NCBI RefSeq assembly: GCF_963678635.1
Contig: NC_087062.1
Span: 3,807,556 to 3,871,555 of the forward strand
Source of the DNA: Symsagittifera roscoffensis
Lineage: Eukaryota; Xenacoelomorpha; Acoela; Convolutidae
DNA: 64,000 nucleotides
Direction: 5' to 3'
Part shown: positions 53,401 through 64,000 of the stretch, piece by piece
Numbering within the stretch: position 1 is the first letter of the stretch
Layout: each line of letters opens with the position of its first letter
Made by a program: the position numbers and the translations under genes
The notes under the pieces: model-generated
Databases searched by the model: none
What the model saw: only the letters and a program-made list of their open reading frames with translations
What the model was told of the DNA's origin: nothing

Positions 53401-56400
53401 TGCTGATGACTAATTGGACAGTATATATGATCTATTACCATGAGCAGTCTCTTTTAGTAGAGAGTCAAAATTATCTAATAGTTAAATTGATAACAAAAAT
53501 AAATGCATCAAGGGCATCTTTTTGTGCAATTAAAGCAAGAAAGCAGAAAAACTTCAAAAAATGTTTTGAAGTTTTCCGATTGAAACTTCATGGTTTTTTC
53601 TTAATCTTTTTTTTCCAATGCTGATGACTAATTGGCCAGTGAAAATGATTTATCCCGATGAGCAGTCTCTTTTAGTAAAAACGAAAAAAGTACCAATACA
53701 CAAATATGACGACTTACCAATTCTAATCCATATCCTAATACACTATAGTCTGTATACACAATGTTCACACATAGTATGGCGGATTGAAAATCTATAAGAT
53801 GTTTTGATTCTTATCGTCAGCCATGCAATCACACCTCTTTTTCCCCCTCTATAATAGGATCTATTGTTACATATGTTACTTTATCAATTGATTGTTCCCA
53901 ATCCACAAAAATTACTGAACACCTGTACCCGCGGAGAAATTGCACAATCAAAGTGTATCCTATTTTTATAAAAACAAAATAACATATCTTCAGTAACTAA
54001 CTTTTTTAAGACTTCTTTCACCACTAAACAGCAGGTACCCGCCAAAACAAAGAACTATGAGTGCGTATCTAAAATTTTTGAAATGAAGTTCTTCAAAAAA
54101 AAGATATCTGTGGGACAGAAAATAGAAAAAGCATACCTTGAGCGAAAAAAAAAGAAAACATTTGGAGAGCTGGTGAATCTAATTTGAATGAGTTGTACAC
54201 AACAGTTTTCCAAATTATCATTTTTTCTAAACTTTTCTACTGAATATTCGGAAATTTCAATTGTTTCAGTTAGATTTCAACATTGTTTCAGCTGGATAGA
54301 TCACTGCGTTAAATGTTCGGACTAAATAATTAAATTTTTAATTGGTCAAACTATATCAAATCTGATCGTGTTTTGAAATTCCGTAAGTTTTTTCAAAAAA
54401 AAACTGGAAAACAAAAAAATCGAACTGTTGAGGAAAATCAATTGAATTACCATGAACCAGAAATAAATTCTAAAACTTTCATTCACAGTCTACAGGTAAA
54501 ACAGCAATGAGTTTTACTAATAGGATAACGCGCGCGGAGATTTTTCCCTAAAAAATTGAGATTTTTACTCAAAAACTACAAAATACATATTCTCTTACCA
54601 TTCTCTTACCACTACACAAACAATGACAACTTAAGAAATCTATTCCCTATCCTAATTTACCCTCTATACCCAATGTTAATACGTGTAGAGGCTGACCCGA
54701 AATCCTAAACTTATCTTAATACATGGAGTCATCCACGATCCCCCCACTTCAGACCCATCATCTATTGCTTAAGTTGATAACGTTAATTAAACTCATCTAG
54801 GGCATCTTTTTGTGCAATCGAAGCAAAGAAACAGAAATCATTAAACAACTTTTCGAAGTTTTCGGATTGAAACTTCAAAGTTTCTCTGAATATTTTTTCC
54901 AATGCTGATGACTAACTGGACAGTATATATGATCTATTACCATGAGCAGTATCTTTTAGTAAAAACTAAAAAAAAGTACCAATTACCAAACAATGACAAG
55001 TTACCAGTAACTTTACCTATCTAATTAAAATGCAGGCTCTATACCCAATGTTAATACATAGCGAGGCAGATGCCAAATCTATAACGTATCTTAATCTATG
55101 GAGTCAACCACGCTACCTCATCTCCATTTCATCCCCAACATCTACTACATAGGTTGTATAAAAAAAGCATCAAGGGCATCTTTTTGTGCAATCAAAGCAA
55201 GAAAACAGAAAAAATCAAACTATGTTGTGAAGTTTTCCGATTGAAACTTCATGGTTTTTCTGAATCTATTTTTTCCAATGCTGTTGACTATTTGGCCAGT
55301 AAAAAAGATCTATCACGAGGAGCAGTCTCTTTTAGTAAAAACGAAAAAAGCACATATAAACAAACAATGATAACTTACCAAGACTATTCGCTTTCTCAAT
55401 AAACTATAGACTGTAAACTCAATGTTAACACATAGTACGGCGGAGCGGAAATCTATATAGAATCTTAATTCATCTGGTCTGCCATGAAATCACACCTCTT
55501 TTTCCCCCTCACGTATAACAGATGGGATCATTATTCAGTCTTGTGGAAACAATTTTCTTCTTCTTGCTGCAGATTTGACTAATTTAGGTCGTGCAAAATC
55601 ATAATAGGGTCTTTTGTCACAAATGCTAATTTTTCACAATGAGTTATTTCCAATCCAGGAAAGTTACTGAACAATATAAGTCATGCAGGTACCCGCCAAT
55701 AAAAAGTACTATTAGTGCGTATCTAATTTTTTTGAACTGATGTTCTTCAGAAAGTAGACACCCTACGGGACAGAAACTAAAAAAGCATACATTGAGCGAA
55801 AAAAAAACAAATTTTGGACAGCTGGTGAATCTAATTTGAATGAGCTGTACACAACAGTTTTCCAAAGTATCATTTTTTGATCTTTTTACTGAATATTCGG
55901 AAATTTCATTTGTTTCAGTTAAGTTTCAGCATTGTTTCAGCTGGATAGATCACTGCGTCAAATGTTCAGACTAAATAAAAAATTTTACTATATCAAATCT
56001 ATATCAAATCTGATTGTGTTTTGAAATTTCGTGAGTTTTTTTTTAAATTGGGAAACAAAAAAATCGAACTTTTGATGAAAAATAATTGAGTTACCATGAA
56101 CCTGAAATAAACACTAAGACTTTTATTCCACAGTCCACAGGTAATAGACCAATGAGTTTTACTAATAGGATAACGCGCGCGGAGATTTTTCGCTAAAAAT
56201 CTATGATTATTACTCAAAAACCACCAAATACAAATTCTCTTATCATTCTCTTACCAATAAACAAACAATGACAACTTAACAATTCTATTTCTATCCTAAT
56301 TTATTGTAGGCTCTATACCCAATGTTAATACATAGCGAGGCTGACCCAAAGTCTATAACTTATCTTAATACATGGAGTCAGCCATGCCCCCCCCACTTCA

Positions 56401-56993
56401 GCCCCAACATCTACTAATTAAGTTGATAATGTTGAATAAATTCATCTGAGGCATCTTTTTGTGCAATCAAGGCAGAGAAAAAGAAAAAATTAAACAAAAT
56501 TTCGAAGTTTTCCGATTGAAATTTCATGATTTGCTCTGAATCTATTTTTTCCTATGCTGATGACTAATTGGACAGTAATAAAGATCTATCACGATGAGCA
56601 GTCGCTTTAAGTAAAAAAAGCACCTATAAGCAAACAATGACAACTTACCAAGTCTATTATCTATCTTACTACCTTGTAGGCTTTATACCCAATGTTAAAA
56701 CATAGCGAGGCTGACGCGAAATCTATAACGTATCTTAACACATGGAGTCAGCCACGCCGCCCCATTTCATCCCCAATTTCTAATACTTAAGTTGATAACG
56801 TTAAATAAATTCATCTAGCGCATCTTTTTGTGCAATCAAGGCAAAGAAACAGAAAAAAAGTTAAACAACTTTTCGAAGTTTCCGAATCGAAATTTCAAAG
56901 TTCCTATGAATATTTTTTCCAATGCTGATGACTAATTGGACAGTATAAATGATCTATTACCATGAGCAGTCTCTTTTCGTAGAGAGTCAAAAA

Positions 56994-57193
56994 NNNNNNN
57001 NNNNNNNNNNNNNNNNNNNNNNNNNNNNNNNNNNNNNNNNNNNNNNNNNNNNNNNNNNNNNNNNNNNNNNNNNNNNNNNNNNNNNNNNNNNNNNNNNNNN
57101 NNNNNNNNNNNNNNNNNNNNNNNNNNNNNNNNNNNNNNNNNNNNNNNNNNNNNNNNNNNNNNNNNNNNNNNNNNNNNNNNNNNNNNNNNNNNN
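56994..57193. other. Assembly gap, 200 N
   Basis: Exactly 200 N, a placeholder of unknown true size, placed where the repeat array ends on the assembly. Any frames running through it are meaningless. Confidence 0.99.
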
Positions 57194-58480
57194 AGTTCGG
57201 AAATCCAACTCACACGAATCATGGGTTTCGCAAATCTCTAAAAAGAGTTACATTGGTTTGAAAAAAATTGAGTTGAAACCCAAAATACTCAATTCAACCC
57301 CTCTAGTAAAACTTGCTGTCTAAGAATTTTCTAAAATCCCTTGAAATTTTTTAAATTTTGATCCCTTGGTAATTTAGAGCATATCTAAATCAGCAAAAAC
57401 CTAAACTTTTTCAAAGTATAACTTTTACGCCAGCAAATCATTCGGTTAAAACATTTCGTTCATTCCGTTGTTCACTTCTGTTTCCTTTTTTAACTTCTGT
57501 ATCCTGCGTTTTTTAGTTATGTTTCCAAACAAATTCATATTTGGGGTGTTCGCATACCTATCTGAAGCAATAATATGAAATTTTAAAATTTGACACGTTG
57601 CGATGGAGAAATAATGAAAATTCGCCAAATCGTTTCGCCAACCTTCTGAAACTATTGTAATTGGCGCATAAATTTTTCGGCTTTCTTTTTCCATTAGGAA
57701 CTGAGTGTTCCTTTTTCTTGCACTGGAGTTGCCAACAAACATATTTTTTGTCTTTTCTATTTGAACTTAGCTTCTACATAATTATCCTTATCAAGTTAAA
57801 AAAGTCCAAGTGATTCGAAGCAGAGGTTTTGGCAAGTCTGTAACAAGAATTATATTGGTTTTAAAAAACTGATTTGAAACCAAAATACTCAAAACAAACC
57901 CGCTAGAAATAGTTGCTGGTCTAAGAAATTTCTACAATTGCTTAAACATTTCTGTTTTTTGATCCTTGGAGCTTCAAAACATCCCCAAAACAGCAACACA
58001 CCTAGAAAATTTTTTGCAGTGCAATCACTTGAATCCAAAAAAATCATCTGGCTGAATTGTTTTGTTTATTCCGTTTTTTGACTTGTGTTTCTTTGTGTTT
58101 TCTACTTATGCTTCCAAACAAGTTCTTCACTGGGATGTTCGCGTGAACAATATATACGAATGATTTAAAAACTAACTCGTTCAAATAGGAATCGATTGAA
58201 AACTTACAGAATCACTATGCCAACATTCTGAAATTGATAAGATCGGGGCTAATTTTTTCAACTTTTGATTTTTTATAGGAGTTGATTATTTGTTCTTCTT
58301 GCAATCAAACCAATTGTCTAAAAAAAAATAATTTTACGGAGCAATTACTTTACCTCAAAATTACGTTTGGATAAAATCTAATGCTTTTCAGTTTTATCTT
58401 TCTCAGTTCTGTCTCCTTGTTTTTTTATTTATTTTTTCGAACAAATTCCTTATTGGGGTAATTTTGTAAGCAACTTACGC
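57194..58480. repeat. Diverged tandem repeat, about 600-bp unit, about 2.5 copies
   Basis: Blocks at about 57194-57760, 57800-58310 and 58320-58480 share ACATTGGTTT/ATATTGGTTTTAAAAA, ATTTTGATCC.TTGG, TCATTCGG/TCATCTGG, TTCCGTT.TT.ACTT.TGTTTC and TCCAAACAA.TTC. They are strongly diverged. No coding frame is shared. Confidence 0.6.
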
Positions 58481-58931
58481 GCAGTTTTAGCAAATGACAC
58501 TTTCCAGTTGAAATAAGTTGATGTTTCGCAAAATCGGAGTCTTTTCCCTAATTGAGGGTTATAATCAGTGCCAAATCGTAGTGTCCCCTTGGGCTACGCT
58601 CGTAAACGATCTACACTAAATCCCGTCTTTCCAAAATAACGTCAAAATCGACGTGCCTCTTTCTGCGTGCTTTGAGAACGGGCACATATTCCCGAAGCCA
58701 ACTACTCCAATTTGAGTTGGTTTAGCCTTGCTCTCATGTAAAATTGGTTTTGATGATCAAACTGCTCCTGGATGGAGAAATAGAGACAAAAAACTGATTA
58801 GAAATTAACACTATGAAACTGTGCGGAGCATTTACTGTTGTTAAAGGTTGAGCGTTCTGCTATTTTTCTACGAGACTAAAAAATGCTGACAATTATTCAC
58901 GATTGATTTTTCTTCCTCCTATTATTGCTTG
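58481..58931. other. Flank of the BEL/Pao fossil, no clear gene
   Basis: The minus strand here would hold the C-terminal end of the BEL/Pao pol gene. Fragments such as RARLNQLKLE and SQSTQKEARRF are open, but I cannot align them with confidence. Confidence 0.35.
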
Positions 58932-59345
58932 TTATTCTCTCATGCAACGCCTAACGAGTCGTTCCCATAAAAGCCGTGATGCCGGCTGCAGTAGGGTTGG
59001 TTTCTTTTGATAACTACTTTTCTGCCACTCTGTGGATGATTTTACGTTCAACGAAATATTAACAAAGAAGAATTTTCCCCCAGCTCTCACGAAATTGATT
59101 CCCTCATCGAGCCACATGACTGCTGGAACACCGCGACAGATTATGAATTTTTCGATTCCAATTACAGATGAACATGTGCCCATGGATAAAACAACCACAA
59201 TATACAAAGCTTTATGGTCAGAAAGCTAAGCAGGAAGCACCCTCGCTTCTCAGAACCTCTCCTAAGTGAGACATTAAGCAAGTATTGTAGCGCTGCCATC
59301 ATAGGATTGATAGTTTTGGCTGAGCGCTTCCTACAGTTAATGCTC
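58932..59345 (-). pseudogene. Decayed BEL/Pao integrase
   Basis: In minus order and across two frames: INCRKRSAKTINPMMAALQ (second half of the zinc-binding region with the MA-L motif), GSEKRGCFLLSFLT, ALYIVVVLSM, FIICRGVPAVMWLDEGINFV (strand around the second catalytic Asp), and PASRLLWERLVRRCMRE (around the catalytic Glu). The Asp-to-Glu distance is 47 residues between, as expected for BEL/Pao integrases rather than the 35 of Gypsy. A frameshift, internal deletions and a terminal stop make it non-functional. Confidence 0.7.
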
Positions 59346-59749
59346 TGAATTTTCACATATTCAAGATGTGAAAGTAAACATACAAACAATTTTTACAATA
59401 CAATGCTTTCCATCAAAGATTAGTGAGTGTTTTGTGTTTTTTCAGTTTTAATTAGGCGGAGAGTTTGCCCTCCTGAACGGATGAGGCATGCTTGATTAAT
59501 AAAAACGGCTTACTGAAAAATATGGTTCAATTTTGTGACGATTATGTTGGTGAGCAAAACAAAAAATTCCGCGTCTCACAATTCTTGTGTGGGAGCAAGA
59601 AAATTGTTAGTTGGGGTTTCAGTTTCAGCTAGATAGCTGATTTCCTTGACCTTAGCGCGGTAATGCCGGTGTTTAGAACTGTGAAAATAAGTTCTTTTTA
59701 AATTAACATTCGGATCAGCAAGGCGTTTAACAACTCGCTGTTTTTCGGT

Positions 59750-60105
59750 TTGAAAAACCACTCGCTGTTTTTCAACTGCTTTGGCCTGCTGACCCATTTT
59801 CTCGTTTTCAAGAAATCAGCTGAGGTTCCTTTTTTTCATGTATTGGCAAGATTGTCCTCAATCAAAACATAGAACCATTGGTCCACGGTTTTTGTATCAC
59901 ATAAGTTGTCACGAAGCCAGGTTGCGTACTATCCAAGTTCAGCCAGTGGAGCACAATGGTGCCATGTCTTCATGAACATTTTTGACACAGAAAGGCTTAA
60001 GCGTTTGAAATAAAAAACTACTTCTAAGTGGATGGCGAGTAACTCTGCCTGAAATTGAAGTTTTGAGAAAGTTTAATGGGCACAACTTTTGCTTTCCGAA
60101 AGACA
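59750..60105 (-). pseudogene. BEL/Pao RNase H-region remnant
   Basis: The minus strand reads FGKQKLCPLNFLKTSIS, matching the start of the BEL/Pao RNase H-like region (K-x-x-x-P...T-I-P pattern). About 200 bp later it reads DQWFYVLIEDNLANT, stop, KKGTSADFLKTRKW, fitting the W-YV-x-DN-AD-x-x-RG signature that ends this region. The catalytic residues between are not recoverable. The frame changes at least twice. Confidence 0.5.
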
Positions 60106-60504
60106 AGTGAGATATAGGTTTCAATTGATATCTTTTCACGGACACGAAGAGAAGCTACTGCATAAAAAATCCTCCTGTGCTGTCACCGAAATTTTTGATT
60201 GTGTTATCGACCCAATCAACTGGTGCGGTGAAGTTATTAACCCTTACACTCATTTTCCGAGAAATGGCAAATCAAAGTGTCGGGCGAAAAATTAGCTCTA
60301 ATTAAGCTAATACAATAGCAATACATAAGCTCATCATACCATTGTTGGCCGCGATTACGCCAAAATTCTTTCAACAATATATGTGGCCTTACAGTTAAAA
60401 ACCACAGGTAAAAAAAACTTACAACCGTTCGCTTCGTTATCGAAATTTAATTTTACTGTTGACGCCAAGACTTAAAACCAAAGTGCCGTCAAAATGGTCT
60501 CCCT

Positions 60505-61114
60505 TCAAACCGAGAACATGAAGAAAGTTTTTTTCTTGAACTGAAATATCTTTCGAAGGCTTTCTGGGCGCGACCCTAACAGACTACTGGCTTTAGCGGT
60601 ATTAGTTATAAGTAAATTTTGACTCGATTTAGACACAACATCTCGATTCTCAAGGGAGTTTAACAGTAATTCATATTTATTAAATTTGAGTTGTGGAAAC
60701 TTTGTCAATTCGTCAAGACAACCTTAGTCACATTCTGTGACTGTCCAAACTTTCTGGCTAATTTTTTTAAAGCATCTTCGGCCTTCTTCCACTGTATGCA
60801 AACTCTTCTATGGCTAACTTAGTTTTTCCGGTGGAAAGGGCTTCTTAAAAAGTTTAATTTCACATCAACGCTCAAAGAGGATGCGTATGCAGTACTGAAA
60901 AATGGAAAATACTGAGCAATTTGTGCCACTGGAGCAGGTTACTATTGAACCGGGCCAAATTCAAGTCGGGCAGGGGATCCATTTTCGAGACTGAAAAAGC
61001 TTGGCCGAAGACAATTAGTGTCAAGGCTTGTGACTGAAGAGTTGGATGCAATGGATGCCATGTGCTGTCAAGATTAGCTGCTGCAATGCTGCTGATTTGC
61101 GTATGTATTTTCAA
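60505..61114 (-). pseudogene. BEL/Pao Gag-like (DUF1759-type) remnant
   Basis: From 61114 the frame gives DPLPDLNLARFNSNLLQWHK and LSIFHFSVLHTHPL, fitting the L-x-L-x-x-F-x-x-x-x-L-x-W...F...VH pattern of the DUF1759 domain. A stop and a frameshift later it gives KAEDALKKLARKFGQSQNV, then LTKFPQLKFN and, up to 60505, LLGSRPESLRKIF. These match the later helices of the same domain in order. It is decayed by several stops. Confidence 0.6.
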
Positions 61115-61540
61115 TTGATGCGTTGTGGTTTAATAACCTGAATACTAGCGAGAAATGATGCTTAGATATTGGCGTTACGGTCGAAAAATCCCAAATGATG
61201 GGTTGGTATCACTATCGACTGCTAGAATAGTGTTACTAAGATCACTGAGGGTATCCACTGTGACGTTTGTGGCAATTTGTGTTGACTAAAAACGGCAGGT
61301 TGTTCGCTTTTTGGCTTATTCACGGCCGCAGAGTTGTTAGTCTTTTTTTGTGGTGACAAGTTTTGATTTCCGCAGATGTCTGCAACAAACTGACATGAGG
61401 TATGTTTCCAATGATGACTTGAGTCTGATTGGGTACACCGAAGGATTGGTCACATTGAAATTGCAACTTACCGGAGTATTAATAGCTACTGTTAACTGTG
61501 GTTGAAATGATTAAGTATTGATCTCGAAGTAGTAATTGCT
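61115..61540. other. Short non-genic interval
   Basis: It lies upstream of the BEL/Pao gag remnant in its orientation, so it may be degenerate leader or LTR sequence. No specific signal is seen. Confidence 0.35.
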
Positions 61541-61890
61541 TTGACAAACTTCGAAGAACCAACTGCACTGAGCTTTCGGTCAGTTGCCGACTTTCGGCCG
61601 TCAGCACTAATTGTTCGGCCCATTGCACAGTTTTTGCACTTTCTGTTATCTGCGCTGAATTTTCGACCTAATAGCTTCTTTTGGCCAACTGCGTTGAAAC
61701 TTTGGCCAATTGCTCAATTCCAGCAAATTGCACTGAACTTTCGGCCAATTACAAACTTTCGACCAACTCCAGTGAGTTTTCGGCCAAATGCTCAGTTTCC
61801 GTCGATTCAGTGCACTAAAAACTTTAATATTGCGTACTCTCAGTCAGCTGCACAACTGCTGCAACTTCGGCCAACTGGGTCATTTCGCCA
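61541..61890 (+). repeat. Degenerate 39-bp minisatellite, open in one frame
   Basis: Variants of TTTCGGCCAA..GC(A/T)C(T/A) recur, with a period near 39 bp. Read on the plus strand, the array stays open and encodes about six 13-residue repeats of the type AL.FRP...F.P. (for example ALNFRPITNFRPT). The frame (134 codons to 61945) has no ATG start. A protein product is doubtful. The in-phase period of 39 bp alone explains the open frame. Confidence 0.55.
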
Positions 61891-61945
61891 AAAGTTGTAC
61901 TTGGGAATTATCCTCCGGGTCGTCCTAATTTTTCGGATCGACTGA

Positions 61946-63700
61946 TAAAATATGCACACTCTCCAGTAGTCTCTTTTAGGACTATGACACTGAGGGTTAT
62001 TTATCGGCAATTTAAAAAACAAAGTTCACATAAAATAATCGAATTTTTTGTGTAAAATGAAATCAGAAGGCACGAATTTTTTGTGTAAAATGAAATCAGA
62101 ATAAATAAAAATATTTACAATAAAAGTTTTCAACAAGCAAAAAAATGTAAAAATTTTGTTTGAGAACTGACCTTAGATGGACAAACCAGTAGATCAAGGC
62201 GTTTTGTCTGTCTTAGAAAATATAATTCAATTGTCGCGCCATGACATCTTTGATTTGAGCCGAACACTTGCTATAGTCTGATATATCGTTAACAACCCTG
62301 ATATAACATGATTGAGGCTGCAGACTCGTACTTGTTTTAAACTTGTTTTAACGGCTGTTAATTATTTAACTTTCAACAAAACAACATTTACACAAACAAC
62401 ATACGAAGCAATCAGGTATAAATTTTCCGTATAACAAAACTGACTCAATATTGATAAAAAATCTTTTGATTGTAAACTAGTATTGTTCATCACTAGTTTT
62501 GTATTGCCATAAGTTTTGATAGTAAAGTTTTATTTTTTATGTAATTCTACTACTCGATACAAGTTTTTCACGTCTTCTGCGACAATGCCATTTTCAAAGA
62601 TTTTTATTTTTTTTTTCATGCAATATTCCTTGGGACTCTATTGCCCGATCAAAAACACTTTTTCCAGTTTTCTAGGTTAGTTGATTTATCTGATCGGTTG
62701 GTTGTTGTTGAATTGTTTTACCCACGGCATAATATGGCATGCCAAATAAATTGCGACAAAAATTTTAGTTTTTGTGTAATTTTTCAAAATGACCTGTCGA
62801 AATAAATTGATTAAAAAAAGACTTTTTTAAAATGTTTTTGTTGTTTACTGTTTCAGTTTCCCATAAGACTTTCTGTTTCAGTAACGTGGATTAGGGTAGT
62901 TGTCGGAATATGCTGTTCAGTCAAAGTAGATTGGTTTTCTTTTCTTAGAACAGACTTTGATGGTTTAAATGGTAGTCTGACAATTTGTTGTTGTCTTTCG
63001 ATTTTATCATTGTTCTGCAGCCTCATACTGTGTCATCGCTTGTTTTCGAAAGACTATAAAAATTTTCATTAAAGTGCAGTCCCACAAAAAGAACGAAAAA
63101 GCTAAACTTTCCGCCCACCTTAGCTCACACTATTTGGAGCCCTTCTCCAAAGAAATGCTTCTGTTTTAACAATAACAAACGGATGGTGAATTTTATATTG
63201 CGAGGTTTTGGCTTTCCTTTTTTCCTCAAAATCAGAATTTCTGCTCGAAGTGATGAATTGTTTCTTGAGAAAATTGAGTTCCACTAAACGCTCAAAAGAT
63301 TTAGCGTTTTGTTGGTTTCCTCAATTCTTCTCTCAATCTGTTGAAACAATTCAATTTTAAAAGGCAATTGCAACTACCTATGATCCACTGTGAACCTTGA
63401 AGAATCCTTTGATATCGCTTTTAGGTATGAGCAAACGCCCACTATTGCACGTAGTTCTATGGGATTTTTTATACTTGAAAATATGGTTGCTGATTCGATG
63501 CTGATTCGACTTTGTTTGAGAGGAGATTTTCATTTTCAAAACTCTCAAGCAAAAATGTATGATGCCTGTTTTGGCATCAATTTGTAGCAAAATTCGGAAA
63601 TGGTCAGCTATGGGGTGTTTGGGTAAGCTTTTTGTGCAACAATTTAAGTTCTGAAATAGGTTTATAAGAGTATACAATTTTATTTTAAAAAAACCATATA
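61946..63700. other. AT-rich non-genic stretch
   Basis: A 50-bp direct duplication with the core CGAATTTTTTGTGTAAAATG lies at about 62040-62100. Other frames, including a 65-codon frame at 63390-63587, lack any supporting signal. Confidence 0.4.
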
Positions 63701-63763
63701 ATAACCACGTTAGTGTATAACCACGGTAGTGTATAACCAGGGTAGTGTATTACCACGGTGGGT
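63701..63763. repeat. 16-bp tandem repeat, four copies
   Basis: ATAACCACGTTAGTGT, ATAACCACGGTAGTGT, ATAACCAGGGTAGTGT and ATTACCACGGTGGGT follow one another directly. Confidence 0.9.
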
Positions 63764-64000
63764 ATACGACATCGCTACTTGGTAAAACTCAAACAAAGGT
63801 TCATGTTGATGTTTTTTTTCAACTTTTCTTGAACTATCATCTGTTTTGCATCTAATAAAAAATAATTTGATTTAATATAAAAAAGAAAAAAGACGGGTAG
63901 TGTTGACTCGTTGACATTGTAATGCACTTAGTAGTTCGATACCAATTTAATACACTTGCTTATTATTTTCTGAAGGTTTTCAACTTGATTGATCAAACAT

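Larger units (their letters stand above)
46480..56993. repeat. Higher-order tandem repeat array (units A and B)
   Basis: Six copies of a B unit (anchor CAGCTGGATAGATCACTGCG) start this anchor at 46939, 48728, 50948, 52411, 54289 and 55938. Between them lie one to four A units of about 380 bp (anchors GGCATCTTTTTGTGCAATC, CTGATGACTAATTGGACAGT, GGCTCTATACCCAATGTTAA). B units contain GGTACCCGCCAATAA and CCCTACGGGACAG. Period therefore varies (about 1.46-2.22 kb). Each A unit has a C-rich tract after GGAGTCAGCCACG, up to 15 C. Open frames inside are short and not conserved, so I regard it as non-coding satellite-like DNA. Confidence 0.85.
58932..61114 (-). mobile_element. BEL/Pao LTR retrotransposon fossil
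   Basis: Gag-like, RNase H and integrase remnants follow one another in the correct order on the minus strand within 2.2 kb. A complete BEL/Pao coding region would be 5-6 kb, so large parts, including protease and most RT, are deleted. No LTR is recognised on either side. All frames contain stops. Confidence 0.7.

Noticed and set aside
46480..56993. CRISPR-like array
   Set aside because: Repeats are hundreds of bp long, variably spaced and in a eukaryotic context. There are no short conserved repeats with unique spacers.
56949..57323. Open frames crossing the run of N
   Set aside because: The frames exist only because N codons are not stops.
59221..59234. GAAAGCTAAGCAGG resembling the 5S rRNA internal control region
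   Set aside because: The surrounding sequence does not match 5S rRNA, and the stretch is explained as part of the decayed BEL/Pao integrase on the other strand.

Overview
The window looks like a gene-poor, AT-rich animal (probably invertebrate) nuclear genome. Evidence for this is spliced exons with GTAAGT/GTATGC donors and TTTCAG-type acceptors, LTR retroelements of the Ty3/Gypsy and BEL/Pao types, many decayed tandem duplications, homopolymer tracts and an exact 200-N assembly gap. The phylum cannot be fixed from the sequence. Larvacean tunicates, nematodes and arthropods all remain possible.

The dominant feature is one young LTR retroelement on the minus strand (13447-26064, 12,618 bp). 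By eye its two 408-bp LTRs are identical, with TG...CA ends, and it is flanked by a 4-bp TGAT target duplication. In sense order it holds: 5' LTR, tRNA primer site, a 1.2-kb leader with repeated hairpins, a small basic ORF interrupted by one TAA, a 206-aa ORF, an integrase with an intact DD35E triad and GPY/F module, a 0.6-kb gap, two tiny hydrophobic proteins, a 379-codon frame with no ATG, an 872-aa envelope-like glycoprotein, a 599-aa unknown protein, a 1.5-kb 3' region, a purine tract and the 3' LTR. No reverse transcriptase, protease or RNase H is present, so the copy must have been mobilised in trans. Consecutive ORFs overlap by ATGA or short overlaps. The accessory load (four or five unrecognised proteins plus env) is unusual for a Gypsy-type element.

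Left of the element (11439-12771, minus) are two exons of a real host gene whose function I do not recognise. The element lies about 675 bp upstream in the same orientation, next to a tRNA-like sequence.

The rest is mostly repeats and fossils. A decayed Gypsy RT lies at about 33.2-34.0 kb (plus). A decayed BEL/Pao element with gag, RNase H and integrase remnants lies at 58.9-61.1 kb (minus). Five broken copies of one unrecognised protein-coding family ('SQLG family') lie at 4.9-5.5, 31.7-32.3, 37.3-37.7, 40.4-41.2 and 42.5-43.3 kb. Segmental duplications lie at 5.7-8.3, 9.1-10.2, 30.1-32.3/35.5-37.5 and 39.8-43.5 kb. A higher-order repeat array with poly-C tracts fills 46.5-57.0 kb and runs into the assembly gap. 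Large AT-rich stretches hold nothing I can support as a gene.
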